Notes under the pieces: model-generated
The model's input: the letters and a program-made list of their open reading frames with translations, nothing else
Database searches by the model: none
Told to the model about the DNA's origin: nothing
Assembly (NCBI GenBank): GCA_002373875.1
Contig: DFKQ01000045.1
Coordinates: forward strand, 1 to 29,345
Source of the DNA: Lachnospiraceae bacterium UBA3641
Lineage (GTDB): Bacteria > Bacillota > Clostridia > Lachnospirales > Lachnospiraceae
Length of the DNA: 29,345 nt
Direction: 5' to 3'
Program-made: the position numbers and the translations under genes
In this document: in pieces, positions 12,963 to 20,076 of the stretch
Layout: each line of letters starts with the position of its first letter
Numbering within the stretch: the stretch's first letter is position 1

Positions 12963-14138
12963 TCATATCATCATCTTATATATCTTCGTACAATCATCCT
13001 CGTTAAGTGTGATGAATCCCGAAATGGAACCCTTCCTTCCATCGCCGTGGCACAGTATATCAACAAGCTTCGGGATATCCTCTTCCTTAGCTCCCAGCTC
13101 CTCAAAGTTTTTCGGCATTCCTATTGAGATAAGGAAGTTCCTGAAGGCTTCGATACCTGCCTTAGCCGTTGCTTCCGGATTGGCAAAATCCATCTGGCAG
13201 CCCCAGACACGTACCGCGATCTGGGCAAACCTCATCACATTATGGGATAACTGATATGTGAATACCGCCGGCATGGTTACCGCAAGTCCTGCACCATGAG
13301 CACAGTCATAGAGGGCGGACAGTTCATGCTCGATGGTATGTGAATTCCAGTCCTGGCTTCTTCCGACACCGACCGAATTATTGTGTGCCATGGTACCTGC
13401 CCACATTATGTTGGCGCGGGCCTGGTAGTTATCGGGATCCGCTATAACCCTCGGCCCCTCATGGATCATCGTGAGGAGCAGGCCCTCGATAAGCCTGTCC
13501 GTAACCTCAACCTCCTCGGTATTTGTAAGATAGCGTTCATACAGATGAGCCATTATATCCGTAATGCCTGCTGCCGTCTGATAAGGAGGCAGGGTCTGGG
13601 TAAGGGCCGGATTAAGGATCGAGAACTTAGGCCTTATAACATCACCGTGGGCATCGCGCTTGAACATTCCCTCTTCCTTGGTAACGACGGAATCACCGGA
13701 ACCCTCGCTCCCTGCAGCCGCTATTGTGAGCACGGTTCCTACAGATAATGCCTCCTCTATCCACTTACCCTGATAGTAGTCCCAGAAGTCCCCGTCATAG
13801 AGAGCGCCTGCGGCAATGGCCTTAGCCGAGTCTATAACACTTCCTCCGCCTACAGCAAGGACGAAGTCAACTCTCTGCTTCTTGCATATATCTATTCCTT
13901 CATATACAAGGCCGCTTCTGGGATTGGGTTTAACGCCTCCCAGTTCTACATATGATATGCCTTCCCCATCGAGTGACTTCTTGATCCTGTCAAGCAGGCC
14001 CGAGCGGACCGCACTTCCTCCGCCGTAATGTATAAGAACCTTGCTTCCGTTAAATCTCTTAACGTATTTACCGGCTTGATTCTCGGTGTCCTTACCAAAA
14101 ACAAAACAAGTGGGTGAATAGAATTCAAAATTTTCCAT
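12963..14138 (-). CDS. Iron-containing alcohol dehydrogenase (YqhD/BDH type)
   Basis: 391 residues from the chosen ATG at 14138, which has AGGAAG at good spacing; the open frame extends 15 codons further but has no better start. The GGGS motif at 97-100 with SVIDSAKAIA binds NAD(P). Metal ligands fit the group III pattern exactly in position: Asp194 and His198 (GITDIMAHLY), His267 (WNSHTIEHE) and His281 (CAHGAG). Family members reduce aldehydes such as butanal to alcohols in the cytoplasm. NADH or NADPH preference is not decided here. It has its own promoter flanked by a 9-bp inverted repeat, directly after the GH9 terminator, and is followed by the hydrolase-like gene across a structured 114-bp gap. 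Confidence 0.92.
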   Translation of the reverse strand: MENFEFYSPTCFVFGKDTENQAGKYVKRFNGSKVLIHYGGGSAVRSGLLDRIKKSLDGEGISYVELGGVKPNPRSGLVYEGIDICKKQRVDFVLAVGGGSVIDSAKAIAAGALYDGDFWDYYQGKWIEEALSVGTVLTIAAAGSEGSGDSVVTKEEGMFKRDAHGDVIRPKFSILNPALTQTLPPYQTAAGITDIMAHLYERYLTNTEEVEVTDRLIEGLLLTMIHEGPRVIADPDNYQARANIMWAGTMAHNNSVGVGRSQDWNSHTIEHELSALYDCAHGAGLAVTMPAVFTYQLSHNVMRFAQIAVRVWGCQMDFANPEATAKAGIEAFRNFLISIGMPKNFEELGAKEEDIPKLVDILCHGDGRKGSISGFITLNEDDCTKIYKMMI

Positions 14139-14188
14139 ACCATCTTCCTTTCTGTGATCCCGGTGTAAATCAGCATGTGTCATATATG

Positions 14189-14218
14189 ATTATACAGGTT
14201 CACGGATACATATACCAA
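14189..14218 (-). promoter_or_regulatory. Sigma-A promoter of the alcohol dehydrogenase unit
   Basis: Minus-strand TTGGTA (14213-14218), 18-bp spacer and TATAAT (14189-14194). Lies between the GH9 terminator and the ATG at 14138. Confidence 0.65.
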
Positions 14219-14249
14219 TTATTTTTACCTGATTTATCATAACCTGTAT
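14192..14249. promoter_or_regulatory. 9-bp inverted repeat around the alcohol dehydrogenase promoter
   Basis: ATACAGGTT (14192-14200) and AACCTGTAT (14241-14249) are perfect inverted arms 40 bp apart. One overlaps the -10 box and the other lies upstream of the -35, a layout compatible with cooperative binding by a regulator. The protein is unknown. Confidence 0.4.
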
Positions 14250-14250
14250 G

Positions 14251-14286
14251 AAACAAAACAAGCCCAAAACGCAACATATTTTGAGC
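14251..14286 (-). terminator. Intrinsic terminator of the GH9 gene
   Basis: On the minus strand GCTCAAAA pairs with TTTTGGGC (8 bp, one G-U) around a 9-nt loop, followed by TTGTTTTGTTT. It lies 24 bp past the GH9 stop. Confidence 0.8.
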
Positions 14287-14310
14287 CTGTCCCAATATTC
14301 ATGATCATAT

Positions 14311-15930
14311 TCACAGCATCGATGCAAGTACAAAAACAAGCGGTGAATTCCAGTAAATGGTTATCTCATTAAGCGAGTAGCATTCCCAATCATCAAGATA
14401 GCACTTCATGGGCGGAAGGTCGTGAGGAAGTAAGGCGGCCTTCTCATCCTGCAATCCCCTGTTGGGACCACCTGAAACAAGACCCGGCCAGGGTTCTTCA
14501 ACATCATCCGTAACCGTAGGCCTTAAATGAGGATTCCTGTATGCCTTCTCACCGTGTCCGGTAACATAGCTTGTATCCATGCTGTTACATCCGAGCAGGT
14601 AATCGATGCCGGAACCGATAACGTCTGCATAACGTGCATCATCTTTAATGCCCTTGGCTACCGTGACCACCATCAGGAACTTTAACAGTTCCATGTTGGA
14701 ACCCCAGAAAAAGTCATCCGCTCTCATGCACAGGTTAAAACCGTTGGTTGAAGCAACTCCTGCAAGCCTGTCAGCCTCATTTATAAAACGTTCGTTAATG
14801 TCCTTATTGATGTCATCCCCGTCATTTTTAAGGATTATCGACAGGGAACCAAGTCCCGCAACAGGCCCCCAGCCCAGGTAGGTAAAAATCCTCTTATCTC
14901 CGAGTTTATTGAGCTCATCCCTGTATTTTATTATATCCTCACGGTACTTCTTATCTCCCGTCGCTTCATACATGGACGCGGCGGCCCAGAAACGGTTGGA
15001 GAAATCCTCATCCTCGCCGTACTCACCGGTATTGGATCCATCGGCATTCTTAAAAAGCAGGGGCTCCTGATTCAGCGTAAGCCAGTCATACGCCCTGCCT
15101 GCTGCCTTAAGCAGGACCTTTGCATAGGCCTTATCGTAATCCCTGTAAACTGTATGGGCCAGCGCAAAAACAGCAGCTATATCCGCAGTCGCCATGGATG
15201 ACACCGGGAAGAGGAAGAGCTCATCCTTATCCTCCTCGGGCATCACAAAAGGTGCATGCATAAAGGTCGTGACCTTGTGCCATACGGCACCGTCTTCTCT
15301 CTGCATCTTAAGCAAAAAGTCAAGCTCGACCTTACATTCCGCCAATATGTCGGGAAGCTCGCCCGTATCACATTTTATTTTGGGTATATCAAAGGAAACC
15401 TTTGTAAGGCTGTCAAAGAAACGGACTCCGTATAACAGGTGAGCAAGAGCCACAGCACCCGCCGTCGAATACCTTCCGTAATCACCGGCATCATGCCAGC
15501 CTCCGCACACATCAACCCTGGTCCCTTCACCGTATACAGTCGCCATATCCATATGACATGGCTTGTGATAGTATTCACCTGCGTATTCTTCACTCAGCGC
15601 ATCAGAGCAGCGCAGATAGTAGAAACACTTGCAGACATCATGCATAAGAGCATCGTAGACATTATCCGAAATACGGAATGATGCTGACTCTGCTCCATCG
15701 GCACATATCCTGTATGTGTCTTCTGCGCCCTGCGGATCAAACTCACTAAAATCCGCAATATAGGTATCCTCACCGGAAATATCATCCTTACCGAAGTGTG
15801 TCGGTTTACCTTCAAACACCGCTTCATTCTTTTCATTTATGATATAAAACTTATCAGCCGGAAAATTAAGTACCGCTCTCTTATTATCTCCCGTCAGGAA
15901 ACCTGACTGATTAACATATATCTGCTTCAT
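14311..15930 (-). CDS. GH9 cellodextrinase/endoglucanase, cytoplasmic
   Basis: 539 residues. N-terminal Ig-like CelD_N domain (about 1-88, starting MKQIYVNQSGFL) followed by the (alpha/alpha)6 GH9 domain. The catalytic aspartate pair is D147/D150 in GGWHDAGDYGRY and the proton donor is Glu522 in SLNEITIYWNSP. No signal peptide, so it should act on cellodextrins imported into the cell, as the Ced1 enzyme of Butyrivibrio fibrisolvens does (similar size and architecture). The start ATG has a perfect AGGAGGTGA site. The upstream palindrome (15967-15988) both ends the previous gene and may contain this gene's -35. A clear terminator follows. Together with GH3 and the hydrolase-like gene it suggests oligosaccharide breakdown inside the cell. 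Confidence 0.93.
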   Translation of the reverse strand: MKQIYVNQSGFLTGDNKRAVLNFPADKFYIINEKNEAVFEGKPTHFGKDDISGEDTYIADFSEFDPQGAEDTYRICADGAESASFRISDNVYDALMHDVCKCFYYLRCSDALSEEYAGEYYHKPCHMDMATVYGEGTRVDVCGGWHDAGDYGRYSTAGAVALAHLLYGVRFFDSLTKVSFDIPKIKCDTGELPDILAECKVELDFLLKMQREDGAVWHKVTTFMHAPFVMPEEDKDELFLFPVSSMATADIAAVFALAHTVYRDYDKAYAKVLLKAAGRAYDWLTLNQEPLLFKNADGSNTGEYGEDEDFSNRFWAAASMYEATGDKKYREDIIKYRDELNKLGDKRIFTYLGWGPVAGLGSLSIILKNDGDDINKDINERFINEADRLAGVASTNGFNLCMRADDFFWGSNMELLKFLMVVTVAKGIKDDARYADVIGSGIDYLLGCNSMDTSYVTGHGEKAYRNPHLRPTVTDDVEEPWPGLVSGGPNRGLQDEKAALLPHDLPPMKCYLDDWECYSLNEITIYWNSPLVFVLASML

Positions 15931-15948
15931 ATGTCACCTCCTCCCATA

Positions 15949-15977
15949 ATTTTAACATACATTAAAGGGACGGGCAA
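15949..15977 (-). promoter_or_regulatory. Possible GH9 promoter overlapping the upstream palindrome
   Basis: Minus-strand TTGCCC (15972-15977), 17-bp spacer, TAAAAT (15949-15954). The -35 lies within the perfect hairpin 15967-15988. Both boxes are partial matches. Confidence 0.4.
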
Positions 15978-15988
15978 TTGCCCGTCCC
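15967..15988. terminator. Perfect 22-bp palindrome after the secreted protein gene
   Basis: GGGACGGGC-AATT-GCCCGTCCC forms a 9-bp GC-rich stem with a tetraloop 36 bp past the stop of the secreted protein. On the minus strand it is followed by TTTAAT, a weak U-run. It may be an intrinsic terminator; its GGGGACGGG core also resembles REP-type elements. Confidence 0.6.
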
Positions 15989-16024
15989 CAGTGTTTATGA
16001 AGTGATCATACTGTTTAACACCGA

Positions 16025-18685
16025 TCAAAAAATGCTTACATAGCTTGTGTACTGAACACCGTTTATCGTAAGTGTCACAGCAACATACTGGTTGGCTGCC
16101 GTTCCGGGAGGGAGAACAAGTTCACACTTGGTATAACCGCCCTTCTCGATCGGATTAAAAGTGATCAGTTCAGGTACTGTACCAAGACCTTCGAAATGCT
16201 TTCCGCTCTCATCTTCAACAAGCTTCACGCTTTCAATGCTCCAGTTCTCTGCCTTAAGTGCAGCGGCAGCTTCTTTTGAAACGTTGCCTACCGTAACCGT
16301 GATTTTCTTATCCTTCGTGATCTTTCCGATATTTTTTACGGTGATATCTTTAACTGTAGGTATCTTGGCCTTTACGGTATATTCAATCTTACCTGCGTTC
16401 TTCTTATCCTGTCCGTTATTCGATCCGTAATAAGCCGTAATCTTGCAGCTTCCTGATTTTTTGGCTACTACCACACCCGTGGCCGGATTGAAATCAAAAT
16501 TAGCATTCTTCTTATCCGAGCACTCATAATAATCAGGAAGAACCGTAGCGCCTGCAAAATCTATCATCTGCTCAGGCATCACATATGCCCCTTTATCGAC
16601 GAGAAGGTTTGCGGTCTTTATATCCTTTTTCTTTTCGTCCTTGAAGTACTTGGGTACTTCGTTGGTAAAGGTAACCTTTCCGGAATCAACATATGTCTTG
16701 CCAACTTTAACCTGTCGTACTACCGTAACCTGACCTCCGGTCTTGCCTCCCGTGAATACTCCCTTTGCTACGGAACCAAGGGTTTTGTCAGGTTTTCCTG
16801 TTTCCGTATTTAATACTATCCATTTATCGTTTTTGTTGGTCTTGAAATCCTTGCCGAAATAATCGTCACTTATAAGGTTTACCTTTTCCTTTGATACTAC
16901 GTTTGCACTAAGATCACATAACCTGTTAAGCTCCGAAATCTCAACATCAACAACATCCACTTTTATCTTGGCCGTAAGAGGCTTTCCTGATTTATTTTTG
17001 GAATTGGTCGTCACCGTGATCGTAGCCTTGCAGCCACCCTTTAGTCCGGTGATCACGCCGTTTTCTACGGTTGCTACGTTAGTATCGTCTGAGACCCATG
17101 TCACTGTCCTGTCGTATGCTGTCTCAGGCAGAACGATCGCATTAAGTGATATGGTCTTATTCACCGGCACGGCAACCGAAGTAACAGTCTTACCATCCGT
17201 ACCTACTACCTTAAGACCTGTTATGGGAGTCTTCTCCTTTGTCGAGATCTCGAACTTGTAATTTCCCGTACCATGCTTCTGAATAGCGAAATAATAGGTC
17301 CCTTCTGCAAAGGGTGACGGCTTTTTCGACTGTGAATCAGGGTATGAGGTGCATACCGGCTGTCCAACAAGGCTCTTGCCGACTCCTGCTTGCCAGGCAT
17401 CGGTGGGATATAGAGAAATCGGATCACCGTTTCCCTTATACATATAGAAGCCAAGACTGTTAACTTCTTCTGACGAAAGAGATACATGCAGCCTCGAATT
17501 ACCCGTTAAGGTAAACTTATACCAATCGAATCGATTTTCATTATCGCAAGAAGACTGGGCTACATATTTCTGATCCATATCAATGAGGACCGCCTGTTCC
17601 TGCTCGCTTCTAGATCCGCCAAAAACGTTATCCAGCTCAGGTTTTTCATCCTTTTCCGCTTTGATCTCCTTGAAAGTCATTTTGAAGGAGTATTCTGTAT
17701 AATTATATTCACTGCTCGAATCAAGCTTCACATAATATGTAGCCGGGATAAGATCTATGGTGTACGTATTCTTCCCGGTTATTGCACTTGAGCCTTCCGG
17801 TCTCCAGTAGAACTTCTTTTCAGGTGCATCTTCTACATCCTTAACGTCCTTGATCGACCAATAAATCCCCTTGTCGGATGAGTCTGAAGTAAAAGTCAGC
17901 CTTCCGTGTTTCTGTACCACAAACTTATAGTAATGATGACCATATGCCTTTGTTCCATCACCGGCATTAATGTAATCATGATTTGATCTGAAATCCGGAT
18001 AAAGCTTACCCTTATACTCTTGTCCAAAATTTATCTCTTTAGGGGCATCCGCATCATACTCCTCGACCTCTTCCTTAAAAGAAAGAGTAAATGTAAAATC
18101 CTCTGTCTTGGAAGAAGAACTTCCCTTAACCATAATGTAATAAGTTACACCTGCTCTGAGATCCAGGGCTTCGTTATCAACCTCCTTTTCCGATAATGCC
18201 TTGACAGATATTCCTTTATTCCACTCGGGAATATCAAATACTTCATAGGACTTTTCATCTGTTGATGATGCATTTAATAAATAGATGCCGGTTTTATTCG
18301 GAGTGAACTTATAAAAAACCTTTGATTCTGATGCAACGTTTCCGATTACATGCGTATTCAAAGTTACCTCAGCGGCTCCGTTCAGGTCTGCCTCTGTGAT
18401 ACCGCTTGTTAAAGCCCCATCCGGAACAATATCTTCTTCAAGTTCTCTGTCAGAGTCAAAATCTCCTGCCGCATCCTCTATGGGAGCAGCTGCTTCTTCA
18501 ACAGTCCCCACGCCTGCTTCATAATCCAAAAGCACGTCACTGTCTGCCGTGACAAACTCATCAGTGAATAAAATCGGTTCATCTTCAAGCAACTCGCTCG
18601 CAGATGTGGTTTGCGGTGTTACTGTCAGCGTGCATGCAGCTGTTAGTAGGACTGCCAGCCATTTACTGATACTCTTTCTGTACAT
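16025..18685 (-). CDS. Large secreted protein with PPC-like and BIG2 Ig-like domains
   Basis: 886 residues with a signal peptide (about 1-29, ending TTSAS). An acidic region (31-95) leads into three beta-sandwich repeats that resemble bacterial pre-peptidase C-terminal (PPC) domains (about 100-203, 215-340 and 355-483; shared pattern of YYKF/WYKF strands and G-T-Y-Y near the end). A BIG2 domain (about 488-575; WVSDDTNVATVENGVITGLKGG) follows, then further Ig-like repeats to the end. There is no LPXTG, S-layer or dockerin motif and no catalytic domain that I can see. The likely role is adhesion, or carbohydrate or surface binding; the substrate is unknown. AAGGAGG precedes the ATG. The gap between it and rpsI holds a structured RNA element (18865-19009); 18686-18864 is AT-rich with no promoter I can defend. 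Confidence 0.82.
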   Translation of the reverse strand: MYRKSISKWLAVLLTAACTLTVTPQTTSASELLEDEPILFTDEFVTADSDVLLDYEAGVGTVEEAAAPIEDAAGDFDSDRELEEDIVPDGALTSGITEADLNGAAEVTLNTHVIGNVASESKVFYKFTPNKTGIYLLNASSTDEKSYEVFDIPEWNKGISVKALSEKEVDNEALDLRAGVTYYIMVKGSSSSKTEDFTFTLSFKEEVEEYDADAPKEINFGQEYKGKLYPDFRSNHDYINAGDGTKAYGHHYYKFVVQKHGRLTFTSDSSDKGIYWSIKDVKDVEDAPEKKFYWRPEGSSAITGKNTYTIDLIPATYYVKLDSSSEYNYTEYSFKMTFKEIKAEKDEKPELDNVFGGSRSEQEQAVLIDMDQKYVAQSSCDNENRFDWYKFTLTGNSRLHVSLSSEEVNSLGFYMYKGNGDPISLYPTDAWQAGVGKSLVGQPVCTSYPDSQSKKPSPFAEGTYYFAIQKHGTGNYKFEISTKEKTPITGLKVVGTDGKTVTSVAVPVNKTISLNAIVLPETAYDRTVTWVSDDTNVATVENGVITGLKGGCKATITVTTNSKNKSGKPLTAKIKVDVVDVEISELNRLCDLSANVVSKEKVNLISDDYFGKDFKTNKNDKWIVLNTETGKPDKTLGSVAKGVFTGGKTGGQVTVVRQVKVGKTYVDSGKVTFTNEVPKYFKDEKKKDIKTANLLVDKGAYVMPEQMIDFAGATVLPDYYECSDKKNANFDFNPATGVVVAKKSGSCKITAYYGSNNGQDKKNAGKIEYTVKAKIPTVKDITVKNIGKITKDKKITVTVGNVSKEAAAALKAENWSIESVKLVEDESGKHFEGLGTVPELITFNPIEKGGYTKCELVLPPGTAANQYVAVTLTINGVQYTSYVSIF

Positions 18686-18864
18686 TTTCCTTCCTCCTTA
18701 CAATTATTTTGGCAATTGTATTTTATAAGTCATTGGATTGCACCGTAACTTAATCTATATAATATATAATATACCAAAAAAGACATATGCACTACCCCCC
18801 AAAAGTAGGTAATTTGATTATCTGCGCAATCTACGCACAGCCTCGATTCCGCCATGCTATACAC

Positions 18865-19009
18865 GGATTCCTGCAAAACAAGAGACAGACTCAAAAATCC
18901 TTCGGATTTTTTCGTTCGTCTCTTGTTTTCCAATAAAATACAGGATATAAAAAGGGTTTCCCATGCAAGCACGGAAACCCCTTCCATATCCTGTATTTCG
19001 CAGGAATCC
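18865..19009 (-). other. 145-nt three-way-junction RNA structure after rpsI
   Basis: The closing stem pairs 19000-19009 with 18865-18874 (10 bp, perfect) and starts directly at the base after the rpsI stop codon. Inside, helix P2 (18936-18998) has 13 Watson-Crick pairs, then five pairs including three G-U, then eight more pairs, and finally five pairs with one bulged G capped by a G-CUUG-C tetraloop. Helix P3 (18875-18929) has 12 pairs, an internal loop, then 8 pairs and a GAA loop. The G-U pairs of P2 exist only in the minus-strand RNA. It may be the 3' UTR/terminator of rplM-rpsI, an RNase III site, a small RNA, or a palindromic insertion. The open frame 18730-18987 across it is not a credible gene. 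Confidence 0.65.
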
Positions 19010-19408
19010 TTATCTCTTTGAAAATTGTGGTGCTCTTCTTGCGCCCTTTAAGCCGTACTTCTTCCTCTCCTTCATACGAGGGTCACGGGTTAAGAAGCCT
19101 GCTGACTTAAGTGTGGGACGATATTCTGAATCTGCCTTGACAAGTGCTCTTGCTATACCGTGCCTTATGGCACCTGCCTGACCGGTGTATCCACCGCCGC
19201 GAACATTAACAAGGATATCGAACTTGTCAACATTGTCCGTTGCAACAAGGGGCTGACGAACAATGGTCTTAAGGGTCTCAAGACCCAGATACTCATCGAT
19301 TGACCTCTTGTTTATTGTGATATTACCCTTACCGGGCGTTAAATATACTCTTGCGATAGCTTTCTTTCTTCTGCCTGTTCCGTAGTATTTCTCTGCTGCC
19401 TTAGCCAC
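19010..19408 (-). CDS. rpsI: 30S ribosomal protein S9
   Basis: 132 residues starting at a GTG with GGAGG 8 bases upstream. Typical S9 features: YYGTGRRKKAIARVYL near the N-terminus, VRGGGYTGQAGAIRHGIARAL in the middle, and a basic tail ending FSKR that reaches towards the P-site tRNA. It follows rplM by 25 bp in the conserved rplM-rpsI pair. A large RNA structure begins immediately after its stop codon. Confidence 0.97.
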   Translation of the reverse strand: MAKAAEKYYGTGRRKKAIARVYLTPGKGNITINKRSIDEYLGLETLKTIVRQPLVATDNVDKFDILVNVRGGGYTGQAGAIRHGIARALVKADSEYRPTLKSAGFLTRDPRMKERKKYGLKGARRAPQFSKR

Positions 19409-19433
19409 TGTAATTTCCTCCTTTCATCCTCTC

Positions 19434-19862
19434 TCAGAACTTGATCTCTTCAGGCTTCTGAGCAGCGTGCGGATGCTCAGCTCCTGCATAGACAAATAAC
19501 TTCTTGTACATTTTGTTTCCGAGAGGTCCCTTAGGAAGCATTCCCCTTACAGCCTTCTCAACAACCTCGGTGGGAGCCTTGGCAAGCTTCTCCCTTAAGG
19601 TCTGCTCCTTCATACCGCCAACATAATCCGAATGACGATAGTAGATCTTCTGATCCAGCTTCTTACCTGTAACAGTGATCTTGTCAGCGTTAACAACGAT
19701 AACATAATCACCGGTGTCTGCATGAGGTGTGAAGATGGGCTTGTTCTTACCCCTTAAAATCTTAGCTACCTCAGATGCCAGACGTCCTAATGTATAACCT
19801 GCAGCATCAACGACATACCATTTTCTCGGGGTGGCAGCCTCGTTTGGCATAAAAGTCTTCAT
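19434..19862 (-). CDS. rplM: 50S ribosomal protein L13
   Basis: 142 residues from ATG 19862, the standard L13 length, with AGGAGG 7 bases upstream. The frame stays open 32 codons further into the leader (to a GTG at 19958) but that stretch lacks L13 similarity and is rejected. Diagnostic segments: KWYVVDAAGYTLGRLASEVA, GDYVIVVNADKITVTGKK, YRHSDYVGG and LPKGPLGNKMYKKLFVY. L13 is an early assembly protein of the large subunit. It leads the rplM-rpsI unit with a consensus promoter and a leader of about 170 nt. Confidence 0.97.
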   Translation of the reverse strand: MKTFMPNEAATPRKWYVVDAAGYTLGRLASEVAKILRGKNKPIFTPHADTGDYVIVVNADKITVTGKKLDQKIYYRHSDYVGGMKEQTLREKLAKAPTEVVEKAVRGMLPKGPLGNKMYKKLFVYAGAEHPHAAQKPEEIKF

Positions 19863-20033
19863 TATAATTCCTCCTGGTCCAATGTAATGCCCCCTCACCT
19901 TCGTTCGGCGGCCTACGTCATATCCGTTCCTCCTCGCGTTCGTGTTGGGAAATGACACTTACGCATTCATATTAATCCTGTCAGACAAGGGTGTAAACAC
20001 CGGGGCTATGGCGCACTCCACCTCTCGTCACGC
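19863..20033 (-). promoter_or_regulatory. Leader of rplM-rpsI, possible L13 autoregulatory leader
   Basis: About 170 nt between promoter and rplM. Small stems are visible, such as GGTGT-TT-ACACC and TGACA...TGTCA. L13 leaders with autoregulatory structures are known in other Firmicutes and in other phyla; I cannot match this one to a consensus by eye. It also contains a two-codon reading frame with a good ribosome-binding site (19913-19921). Confidence 0.4.
19913..19921 (-). other. Minimal upstream ORF (ATG ACG TAG) in the rplM leader
   Basis: GAGGAGG lies seven bases before ATG-ACG-TAG. The start and stop are almost adjacent, so ribosomes could load and stall about 50 nt before the real rplM site. 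This may be chance. Confidence 0.25.
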
Positions 20034-20039
20034 CTAGAC

Positions 20040-20068
20040 ATTATATTACACGGCACCCCGCATGTCAA
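20040..20068 (-). promoter_or_regulatory. Consensus sigma-A promoter of rplM-rpsI
   Basis: Perfect TTGACA (complement of 20063-20068), 17-bp spacer and perfect TATAAT (20040-20045). The -35 begins 8 bp past the GH3 stop codon and no terminator separates the two. Confidence 0.9.
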
Positions 20069-20076
20069 CGATTATT

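Noticed and set aside
18730..18987. 85-residue ORF between rpsI and the secreted protein
   Set aside because: It runs through perfect inverted repeats of the RNA element, with no ribosome-binding site and no protein-like composition.
19434..19958. 174-residue form of L13
   Set aside because: The extra 32 codons lie in the leader; L13 is normally about 142 residues and ATG 19862 has an ideal ribosome-binding site.
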